From positions 186,001-250,000 of the forward strand of contig NZ_NMWV01000005.1 in NCBI RefSeq assembly GCF_002860405.1: a stretch of 64,000 bases of DNA. Reading direction: 5' to 3'. The stretch's first letter is position 1. Each line of letters opens with the position of its first letter. Source of the DNA: Bifidobacterium imperatoris (GTDB lineage: Bacteria; Actinomycetota; Actinomycetes; Actinomycetales; Bifidobacteriaceae). Position numbers and translations under genes: made by a program. Positions 57,419 to 64,000 of this stretch are shown piece by piece. A model generated the notes under the pieces. That model searched no databases and was not told the origin of the DNA. It saw only the letters and a list, made by a program, of their open reading frames with translations.

Positions 57419-57718
57419 ATGTGGGGTGTGATCGACGATTCCGCCGAAGAGCCATTGAATGAATTATGGGGACTGTTCAAGCCGGATGGCGATGTGTCAT
57501 GGCAGCACAAGGCATTGTGCGCGCAGACCGACCCCGAAGCCTTTTTCCCGGAAAAAGGCGGCTCTACCCGCGACGCAAAGCGGGTATGCGCCAAATGCGA
57601 GGTGCGTGAACAATGCTTGAAGTGGGCCATCGATCACGATGAACGATTCGGCATATGGGGCGGTATGAGCGAGCGTGAACGCCGCCGCTATAAGAAAGAG
57701 CACCGCGAGCAGGCATGA
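57419..57718 (+). CDS. WhiB family regulator, WhiB2/WhmD-like
   Basis: 99 residues. Cluster cysteines C34, C57, C60 and C66; FGIWGGMSERERRRYKKEHRE at the end. In mycobacteria and Streptomyces WhiB2/WhiB is required for septation and lies near the same glycosyltransferase, DUF5719 and metallopeptidase-family genes found here, which supports the name. Start 57419 follows AAGGAGGATCGC; a leaderless start at 57389 (10 residues longer) is possible. Confidence 0.88.
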   Translation: MWGVIDDSAEEPLNELWGLFKPDGDVSWQHKALCAQTDPEAFFPEKGGSTRDAKRVCAKCEVREQCLKWAIDHDERFGIWGGMSERERRRYKKEHREQA

Positions 57719-57831
57719 TGCAGGCATGGTGCGCTTGCCGAATGAGTGACATGGCTCGCTAAGCAAACAGTCTGCGTGAAGTATGCGCGCATGCACAGCC
57801 CTTTCAAGGTTCATGCGTACACTGGGAGTTT

Positions 57832-60800
57832 ATGAGTTCAACAGCGAATAACGATATCCATAATGCTTTGGCCAATGCAATGGCTGCGCGTCCGTACACG
57901 CACAGGCAGGACGTGGATGCCGGAATTGTGGCCGTGGTGACCGTTGAAGACGATACCCGGTTCCTTGAAGCCACGTTGCACTCGTTGTTGACGCAAAGTG
58001 TGCTACCGGGTGTCATCGTTATTGCCGATGCTACTGGCAGCACCACTCAATCATTAAAGACATCATTCGAGGTCATTCCCTCACCGTCCGGCCCGGTATT
58101 GCAAATGCCACAGGCCAAACAAGTCAGCATCCAGATCGTGCGCGCCAAGGGAGCCCGCTCGTTCGGCGACGCAGTAGCGAAAGCCTTGACCAAAGCCGAT
58201 CTTAACGGTTCAACTCGTGCCTTGTGGTTGCTGCACGATGATTCACGCCCATCCGATGCATACTGTCTGGAGCACCTGCTTGAAGCATGGCGCAACGCGC
58301 CCGGTGCCAGTGTGCTGGGCTGCAAGCAATGCGATTGGGAAGGCACCCAGCTTCATGACGTCGGCATGTATGCCGGTTCTCATGCCGTGCACTCGCTGGT
58401 GGTGGATGGCGAACCCGATCAGGAACAATATGATGGCCGTCAGGATGTATTCGCGGTTTCCTTGGCTGGCGCACTCGTTTCGTTTGATGAATTCAAACGG
58501 CTGAAGATCAATTCATGGTTCACCACATATAGCGAATCCGTGGATTTCTGCCGTCGTGTGTGCTTGAGCGGTGGCCGAGTGGTGGTGGTGCCGAAGGCGG
58601 AGATTTCGCACCGCCGCGCCCGTTACGAGGGCGTGCGCAATCGCAACGGCGAGCCTCTGGACCATGAGCACACCAAATCCGCGGCAATGACCGTTGCCCG
58701 GACTCAGCAGCGTTACTTCTACACTGATGTGCATATGTCCACATGGATTCTGGTATGGCTATGGCGTTTGGTTCGTAGCTTTGGCGTGACCATCGCCTTG
58801 CTCTTCCGCAAACAGCCGTATCAGGCGCTGGTGCAATTGTGCTTGCCGTGGCTCGCGCTGACATCAATACCGGGAGCTATTCGTTCAAGGCGACTGGTGG
58901 CTCGCCAAAGCAAAGTCGGCATGTCCTCATTGCAGGTGCTCACTGCGGATCGTCGCCAAATCAAACAGTTCCATGATCGGCGTGATGCATTCCAAGCTCA
59001 GCGGAACCTTGTATTGCTGAGCCCTCTGGAGCGCGCGCATCTACGCGCACGCCTGGTACGCCGTTGGATTGCCGCCTGCTGCATGGCATTGTTCTGTTTC
59101 CTTGCAGTGATGCTGATGTACTGGTCAGTGTTCAAAGACGTATTCTCGGGCGGTTCCCTGTACTCGAATCGATTGCTGCCGACCGGTGCAAGCTTCAAAC
59201 AGCTGGCGCAATCCGCCACAACGTTATGGGTATTCGGCTCCGGTACCGGTGTTCCGGCACCGCCTACGCCGTGGCTGCTTGTACTGTTGCTGGCCAGCGT
59301 GGTGACTTTCGGTCATGTCAGTGCGGCATTGGCGCTCATGTTGTTTGCATCCGCGCCATTGAGCGCGCTGTCTTTCTGGGCTTTGGCTGGTATTTTTACC
59401 CGTTCCAATGCGGTGCGCATTCTAGGCGGTCTGCTGTGGGCTTCCACCGGCGTGATGTTCGGATGGTATGCGCAGGCCGATCTGCCCATGCTGACGGTGC
59501 TGGTGTTCCTGCCGGCCGCTTTTGCCTTCGTATTCCGCGCCGTGGGCATGTACCATACGGAGGATCCGCTGAAGCCTCGTCCCTCGGTGCAGGCTGCCGC
59601 CATCGCCTCATTGTGCTTCGTGCCGGTTGTGGCCTCCGAGCCCCAATTGTTATTGGCGCTGATCGTGGCATTCCTCGCATTCCTGATGTTCGTGAAGCGC
59701 AAGCGTTCGGCATTGCTGTTGATTCCTGTACCGGCCGCTTTCGCCGTAGCCCCAACGCTCGTCAATTCGATTCGATATGCACAAGAAGGGGCATGGCGCC
59801 AGATCTTCGGCGATATCATGCAACCTTCCAGCGCGATGAATGGATCTCCTGCGGCGCTGAGCCTGTTTGATGCCGCTCAACGCGCATTGGGCTGGGACCC
59901 CATGTCCGGTCATGCTGTTGATGTGGCGTTGGCGGTATTGTTCGCGTTGATTACGCTGCTGGCCATTGTCTCATTGGTGTTGCCGTTTGCTTTGCGAGCT
60001 TCTCGACTGATGTGGGTGCTCATTGTATGCGGCGGCGCACTGTCCTTAGTCTCCAGTCGTGTGGCTATCGCCGTGGACTCCGATGGTGTTATCGCAGGTT
60101 CCGCCCAGCCGGGCAATCTCCTGATGATTCTTGGATTCCTCTCCTGCACCTGTCTGGTTGCCGGTGGTGCGGTCAAGCGATTCAATCCATTGCATGTTTC
60201 GGCATCGGATGTTGAATCCGATGCGCAGGCGGCTGGCAATCAGCGCATGATTTCCGTGGGCCGTGTGGCGCTTGCGGTGGTGTTGTCCGCATGCGTGGCT
60301 GTGCAATGCTGGTATGGCGTTGTTCGTTACCAGGATGAGGGACTGGGTGTTTCCAATGCCGGTCTGCCGATGGTGACCACTGATTATCTGCAATCCGGCG
60401 CTGACCATCGCGTACTTGCCATCAGTGCTGAAACTCGCACGGCAGTCGATTATTCGGTGATGCGCACTTCCCGAGGCGATTTGATCGATAGTTCGCCGAT
60501 TGCGCGCGCTCGTCTGCTGGATGGCAAGCATGATGATGTCGATATGAAACTTGCTGAAGCCTGCGCGACGCTGCTGTCCAATCCGGATGAGCAAGCCATC
60601 GCCACTATCAGCGAGCTTGGATTCGGCGGCATCTATGTGGTTGCCAATGGTCAGGCAAGCGAAGCCTCTTCACCTTATGAGCAGTTGAGCGCCAATATCG
60701 CGGCTTCCAATGGCACGCAATCTTTGGTGGCTACGGATGACGGTAGCTATTTCCGCTTGACTTTGCAGAACGTCAACGATCAGAACGTGGATACTTCATG

Positions 60801-60930
60801 GCAGCAGCGCACTCAGCGCAGCGGATGGCGATACGCATGGCTGACCTGTCTTGCGGTCATCATGGTCTTCTACTGCCTGGTGGCGGTACCGCGTAGGAAG
60901 CTGTCGGCCGGACTGGAGGAGGAAGCATGA
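57832..60930 (+). CDS. Large membrane glycosyltransferase, family 2
   Basis: 1032 residues. The N-terminal GT2 domain spans about 22-290: VVTVEDDTRFLEATLHSLLTQSVLPGVIVIADAT, then LWLLHDDSRPSDAYCLEHLLEAW with the acidic cation-binding site, and later ISHRRARYEGVRNR. From about 300 on there are many membrane helices (about 12), then a C-terminal soluble part from ~830. Probably adds sugars to an envelope polymer; the exact sugar is unknown. It starts with ATG behind GGGAG and shares ATGA with the next gene. Confidence 0.85.
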   Translation: MSSTANNDIHNALANAMAARPYTHRQDVDAGIVAVVTVEDDTRFLEATLHSLLTQSVLPGVIVIADATGSTTQSLKTSFEVIPSPSGPVLQMPQAKQVSIQIVRAKGARSFGDAVAKALTKADLNGSTRALWLLHDDSRPSDAYCLEHLLEAWRNAPGASVLGCKQCDWEGTQLHDVGMYAGSHAVHSLVVDGEPDQEQYDGRQDVFAVSLAGALVSFDEFKRLKINSWFTTYSESVDFCRRVCLSGGRVVVVPKAEISHRRARYEGVRNRNGEPLDHEHTKSAAMTVARTQQRYFYTDVHMSTWILVWLWRLVRSFGVTIALLFRKQPYQALVQLCLPWLALTSIPGAIRSRRLVARQSKVGMSSLQVLTADRRQIKQFHDRRDAFQAQRNLVLLSPLERAHLRARLVRRWIAACCMALFCFLAVMLMYWSVFKDVFSGGSLYSNRLLPTGASFKQLAQSATTLWVFGSGTGVPAPPTPWLLVLLLASVVTFGHVSAALALMLFASAPLSALSFWALAGIFTRSNAVRILGGLLWASTGVMFGWYAQADLPMLTVLVFLPAAFAFVFRAVGMYHTEDPLKPRPSVQAAAIASLCFVPVVASEPQLLLALIVAFLAFLMFVKRKRSALLLIPVPAAFAVAPTLVNSIRYAQEGAWRQIFGDIMQPSSAMNGSPAALSLFDAAQRALGWDPMSGHAVDVALAVLFALITLLAIVSLVLPFALRASRLMWVLIVCGGALSLVSSRVAIAVDSDGVIAGSAQPGNLLMILGFLSCTCLVAGGAVKRFNPLHVSASDVESDAQAAGNQRMISVGRVALAVVLSACVAVQCWYGVVRYQDEGLGVSNAGLPMVTTDYLQSGADHRVLAISAETRTAVDYSVMRTSRGDLIDSSPIARARLLDGKHDDVDMKLAEACATLLSNPDEQAIATISELGFGGIYVVANGQASEASSPYEQLSANIAASNGTQSLVATDDGSYFRLTLQNVNDQNVDTSWQQRTQRSGWRYAWLTCLAVIMVFYCLVAVPRRKLSAGLEEEA

Positions 60931-62468
60931 GCAAGCACATCACATCTGGTTCGAGACGAGTGACCAACATTGTGCTGGGCACTATCACCACCATCATCCT
61001 TATTGCGGCATTGGCTGCATTATTTATCCTGCCGGGGCCGAAATCTTGGGTGGATTCCGTTGCCGCGACCGATGATGCCATTGATCAGACCGTGAGCCCG
61101 ACGCAATCCGAAATGTATTGCCCTGCGCCAATGCAGCTGGCCGATACCGGTACCTACGGCGATAGCGCTTTCCAAGCCACGGTGGGTAATCTGAGTACCA
61201 AAGCGCGGTATGCGGCGTTCGGCTCCGTGTACACGTCCACGGTTTCGGCATTCGTGGATGGTACGAGTTCCGATGATGTAACCCTGCAGGATAGCGATGT
61301 CACCGATGATTCCGATGTGAAAACCGGCTCGCAGGATCTTGACAGTTCACGACTGATGGATACGCGCATGCTGCAGGCAACCGAGGGCACAGGTACCGCA
61401 GGCGCTATCGCATCATGGGCTGATGAAGGCGATCTGAAGGGTGTTTCCGCCGCATCATGCATCGCTACGGCCCTGTCGCAGTCCTTCTTGCTTTCTGGTT
61501 CCTCCACCGGCACAACGCAGCAGCTTATTGTGGCTAACCCTTCCACTAAGCCAACTGCGGTGGATCTGTCGATTTGGGGCACGGCGAGCAGCGGCAAACT
61601 GGCCTTGTCTACGCAATCCTCGCTATCCGTGCCGGCACAAGGCGAATCTTCGATTGATCTTTCAGCTTCGGTATCCGATCAGAATGGCTTGTATGTCGTG
61701 GTTTCCAGCAAGGAGACCCCGATTGCCGCCGTGGTGCGCACGGTTGTGATGGATGGTTTGACCTCCAAGGGATCGGATTTCGCGCTGCCGCTTTCCTCGG
61801 CATCGAATGCTGCCGTGGTTCCTTCGGTCAACGATTCCGATACCGTCAGCGCTTACCTGTTCTCTCGTACTGATACCAATACTGAACTGTCTTGGATTAC
61901 CGAACATGGTTTGGTTCATGCCAAGGATGTTGATGTGTCCGCCGAACAAGTGGAAGTCGTTGATTTGGGCAAGGCTCCGAAGGAAGCCTTGGGCGTTATG
62001 TCCACTTCTGAAGACAAGTTGTCCTTCAGTGTCAAAGCCACGCGTTCCGGTGAGTCCGATCAGGCTGATTTCGCGCTGATGAATGCGGCATCGCCCACCA
62101 AGCTTTCGGCTCTGGTGGTGCCGGATGATGTTACGGCTGTTCTCTCCGTGGTGAACACGTCTAACAGCGAGCATACGGTGACAATCAATGCGTATGATGC
62201 GGATGGCAAGACGGTAAACAGCAAGGAAATAACCTTGGGAGCGAACGCTGCCCAGACCATCGCCGCCAAGGATTTCAACGATGGTGATACCGCGGCAACG
62301 ATTTTCACGATGGAAGATGATTCACAGACGGTGGGCTGGGGAGCACGGCTTGAGCATGACAATCTTGGCGACGGCAAAATCGCTGGGCTGTCCGCCATCT
62401 CAGCAACCTCATTGATGCCCGTCACCTCTCATGTATGGGCGCGAAGCAACGAGGCCATCGTTCGCTGA
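60927..62468 (+). CDS. DUF5719 family membrane-anchored protein
   Basis: 513 residues: a basic N-tail with one transmembrane helix (about 12-37: VTNIVLGTITTIILIAALAALFIL) and a long extracellular beta-rich domain with many Ser, Thr and Asp. CPAPMQL near residue 57 is the family's conserved start. It always pairs with the large GT2 protein in actinobacteria, as here with a four-base overlap, so both probably act on the same wall polymer. Its own activity is unknown. Confidence 0.8.
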   Translation: MSKHITSGSRRVTNIVLGTITTIILIAALAALFILPGPKSWVDSVAATDDAIDQTVSPTQSEMYCPAPMQLADTGTYGDSAFQATVGNLSTKARYAAFGSVYTSTVSAFVDGTSSDDVTLQDSDVTDDSDVKTGSQDLDSSRLMDTRMLQATEGTGTAGAIASWADEGDLKGVSAASCIATALSQSFLLSGSSTGTTQQLIVANPSTKPTAVDLSIWGTASSGKLALSTQSSLSVPAQGESSIDLSASVSDQNGLYVVVSSKETPIAAVVRTVVMDGLTSKGSDFALPLSSASNAAVVPSVNDSDTVSAYLFSRTDTNTELSWITEHGLVHAKDVDVSAEQVEVVDLGKAPKEALGVMSTSEDKLSFSVKATRSGESDQADFALMNAASPTKLSALVVPDDVTAVLSVVNTSNSEHTVTINAYDADGKTVNSKEITLGANAAQTIAAKDFNDGDTAATIFTMEDDSQTVGWGARLEHDNLGDGKIAGLSAISATSLMPVTSHVWARSNEAIVR

Positions 62469-62476
62469 TGCGCCTG

Positions 62477-62509
62477 CTGATTGGGGAATGCCTCACATTC
62501 CCCAATCAG
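62477..62509. terminator. Bidirectional terminator overlapping a stop codon
   Basis: CTGATTGGGGAATG, loop CCTCA, CATTCCCCAATCAG: a perfect 14-base stem. It begins 8 bases after the DUF5719 stop, and the loop contains the TGA stop (read as TCA, 62493-62495) of the convergent gene, whose last codons are in the right arm. Confidence 0.85.
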
Positions 62510-62951
62510 GATCGATTTCCTCGGGTCTGCGGCCATACAATTCAGCCACGCGCGACACCACTTCGTCGCGTATCGCCAGCTGAAGCTCCAGCTTTGTAGG
62601 TGCTTCGGTCTGCATCGGCAGACGGTACAGCACCACGCGTGCGGGAATGCCGTGCGAGGCGGGGAAACATTGCGACGTCATATTCGGTTCAGATTGCCAC
62701 GGCACGGGATCGGAGGGTGGCACATCTTCCACGGCGAACTGCAGCGGCCTGATCAATTCAGGCCAAGCGGTATTCAACCTGCGTATTTGCGCCGCCACCA
62801 TATCGTCGAACATACCGGTGCGGGTGCGATAGCGAGGCATGCGAATGCCGAACATGGGGGTGCGCATACCCCTGCCATGACGGTTTCGATAGATTCTGGC
62901 GTTCCAAGGTGGCTGAAGCATGATTTCCACCATAGGCCAAGGCGAAGGCAT
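62493..62951 (-). CDS. Metallopeptidase-family protein lacking HExxH (Rv3259-like)
   Basis: 152 residues. The N-terminal half has the family's RHGRGMRTPMFGIRMPRYRTRTGMFDDMV and the C-terminal half ARVVLYRLPMQTEAPTKLELQLAIRDEVVSRVAELYGRRPEEIDPDW. Relatives with HEIGH at this place are zincins; here the line reads IRDEVV, so the catalytic helix motif is missing and it is probably not an active protease. Its place beside whiB2-type genes matches Rv3259 next to whiB2 in mycobacteria. Confidence 0.75.
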   Translation of the reverse strand: MPSPWPMVEIMLQPPWNARIYRNRHGRGMRTPMFGIRMPRYRTRTGMFDDMVAAQIRRLNTAWPELIRPLQFAVEDVPPSDPVPWQSEPNMTSQCFPASHGIPARVVLYRLPMQTEAPTKLELQLAIRDEVVSRVAELYGRRPEEIDPDWGM

Positions 62952-63007
62952 TATGCGCTAGGATTGGTTCATTGGTTGCAATCTCGTCAGCGAGGAGGAC
63001 CCGGCGA

Positions 63008-63826
63008 ATGCCAGTGCAGTCGTGGAGTGAACTTGATTTGGACGAACTATGCGCCAACGCCAGCGTCTTCGGATTCGACCTTGACAATACTTTGGCGAGC
63101 TCCAAACAGCCTATGAAACCGGAGATGATCGCGCGGTTCAGCGAACTGACGGCGCGTATACCAGTGGCGTTGATTTCCGGTGGCAGCATGGCTGTGGTCA
63201 CCATGCAGGTGCTTGATGTACTTAATGAGCACGCCGTGAAAAGCAATCTACATGTAATGCCCACGTCCGGCTCCCGATACTACCGTTGGCTCGATAATCA
63301 ATGGACTTTGATATACGCGCATGATTTGGACCAACCTACGGTTGCAGCCATTGAATCCAGTTTGGAGCGGCACGCCCGAGAGCTCGGACTGTGGGAGGAA
63401 CAGGTCTGGGGGGCGCGCATCGAGAACCGTGGCAGCCAAATCACCTTCTCGGCATTGGGCCAGTATGCGCCGGTGGAAGTTAAGCAGCATTGGGATCCTG
63501 ACGACAGCAAAAAGCAGGCGCTATGCGCATTGGTCAGTCAGGATTTCCCTGATCTGCGAGTCCGCACCGGTGGCTATTCCAGCGTGGATGTGAGCAAGCA
63601 TGGCATTGATAAGGCTTATGCCGTGCGTAAACTCGCCAGTGTGATGTCCATCAACGTTGACCGCATTGTGTTCGTAGGCGATCGCATGAGCCCCGGAGGC
63701 AATGATTATCCAGCGGTGATGGCTGGAGCCAGGGGAGTGGCTGTGCGCAATCCTCAGGACGCATTAGGGCTTCTGGACGCGGTATTAGAACGCATACCAG
63801 CGGTGTCTGGCTCGCATGTAGTCTGA
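63008..63826 (+). CDS. HAD-IIB phosphatase (Cof/phosphomannomutase-like)
   Basis: 272 residues. VFGFDLDNTLASSKQPM carries the nucleophile and acid aspartates, PVALISGGSMAVV is motif II, KHGIDKAYAVRKLAS is the lysine motif III and VFVGDRMSPGGNDYPAVMAG is motif IV. The C2B cap fits HAD-IIB sugar phosphatases or eukaryote-type phosphomannomutase. Start 63008 is preceded by GCGAGGAGGACCCGGC. Given the neighbouring glycosyltransferases, a sugar-phosphate role is plausible but unproved. Confidence 0.84.
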   Translation: MPVQSWSELDLDELCANASVFGFDLDNTLASSKQPMKPEMIARFSELTARIPVALISGGSMAVVTMQVLDVLNEHAVKSNLHVMPTSGSRYYRWLDNQWTLIYAHDLDQPTVAAIESSLERHARELGLWEEQVWGARIENRGSQITFSALGQYAPVEVKQHWDPDDSKKQALCALVSQDFPDLRVRTGGYSSVDVSKHGIDKAYAVRKLASVMSINVDRIVFVGDRMSPGGNDYPAVMAGARGVAVRNPQDALGLLDAVLERIPAVSGSHVV

Positions 63827-63832
63827 TGCCTT

Positions 63833-64000
63833 ATGCCACGAGCACGAGCCTCAAGAGCAACGCTTCACTGTGATGCACCGCAGTCCATTCCGGTGCATAC
63901 GGCATTGAGCTCAGTTGCACGTGCCGCTTTCAACGTACTGTTGCCGCGCGGATGTGCAGGCTGCGATGCTCCTGATGACATATTATGCGCGGATTGCCTA
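63833..64000 (+). CDS. comF: ComF family protein, N-terminal part (3' end outside window)
   Basis: The first 56 codons of a reading that runs off the window. AAFNVLLPRGCAGCDAPDDILCADCL is the ComF zinc-ribbon N-terminus, with C41-x-x-C44 and C52-x-x-C55. Full ComF proteins have a C-terminal phosphoribosyltransferase domain, expected beyond base 64000, and take part in DNA uptake or recombination. The ATG at 63833 is the only one in frame that gives this start; its ribosome site is weak. It lies 6 bases after the HAD gene. Confidence 0.8.
   Translation, partial: MPRARASRATLHCDAPQSIPVHTALSSVARAAFNVLLPRGCAGCDAPDDILCADCL

Overview
The window is chromosomal DNA from a high-GC actinobacterium, almost certainly a Bifidobacterium. 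Pointers are WhiB proteins, a PdtaS-like sensor kinase, DivIC-DUF501-Ppx behind enolase, the arg cluster order, a LacI-type operator before eno, and strong AAGGAG-like ribosome sites. The species cannot be fixed from sequence alone. Nearly all of it is core genome. I found no insertion sequence, prophage, integrase, CRISPR array or rRNA operon.

Layout. 1-6.2 kb: the arginine operon argB(partial)-argD-argF-argR-argG-argH, with a candidate ARG box at the argG promoter. 6.2-8.9 kb: a TPP riboswitch controlling thiS-thiG-thiF and a rhodanese (thiamine thiazole sulfur transfer). 9.0-10.4 kb: an HD-domain protein and a membrane protein. 10.5-22.2 kb: tyrS, a repeat-rich TPR protein, a HAD phosphatase, a 49-residue protein, tlyA, nadK, recN and a second HAD. 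This is the order of the mycobacterial Rv1689-Rv1696 block, interrupted here by a minus-strand K+ uptake pair (trkH/trkA) and a bactofilin-like protein. 22.3-25.9 kb: a GNAT and a GntR/ABC transporter operon with a symmetrical operator. 26-27.8 kb: an AlbA/Schlafen-type regulator behind a perfect 21-nt inverted repeat.

27.9-33.6 kb: thrC, glyA, proA, a small hypothetical and nadD. 33.7-36.9 kb: a giant UPF0182 membrane protein. 36.9-37.4 kb is gene-free and holds a 27-nt tandem repeat and a four-unit, 61-nt-period palindromic array. 37.4-46.9 kb: GNAT, pth, mfd, aldo/keto reductase, eno, divIC, DUF501, ppx and tRNA-Leu(UAA). 47-50.4 kb: a small membrane protein, L-serine dehydratase, an FKBP and greA. 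50.5-57.7 kb: a PAQR/hemolysin III protein, the PdtaS-like kinase, WhiB1-like, an orphan FtsK/EccC-like ATPase, an LCP cell-wall ligase and WhiB2-like. 57.8-64 kb: a large membrane glycosyltransferase with a DUF5719 partner, a degenerate zincin-family protein, a HAD-IIB phosphatase and the start of comF.

Functionally the window covers amino-acid synthesis, thiamine and NAD cofactors, translation and repair, and cell-envelope assembly and division control. The most interesting material lies between genes: candidate operators (ARG box, GntR site, LacI-type palindrome at eno, the 21-nt inverted repeat), recurrent intergenic hairpin elements and the 61-nt palindromic array. I see no convincing new multi-gene system; the less-explained proteins are the FtsK/EccC-like ATPase, the bactofilin-like protein and the Arg/Asp-repeat TPR protein.
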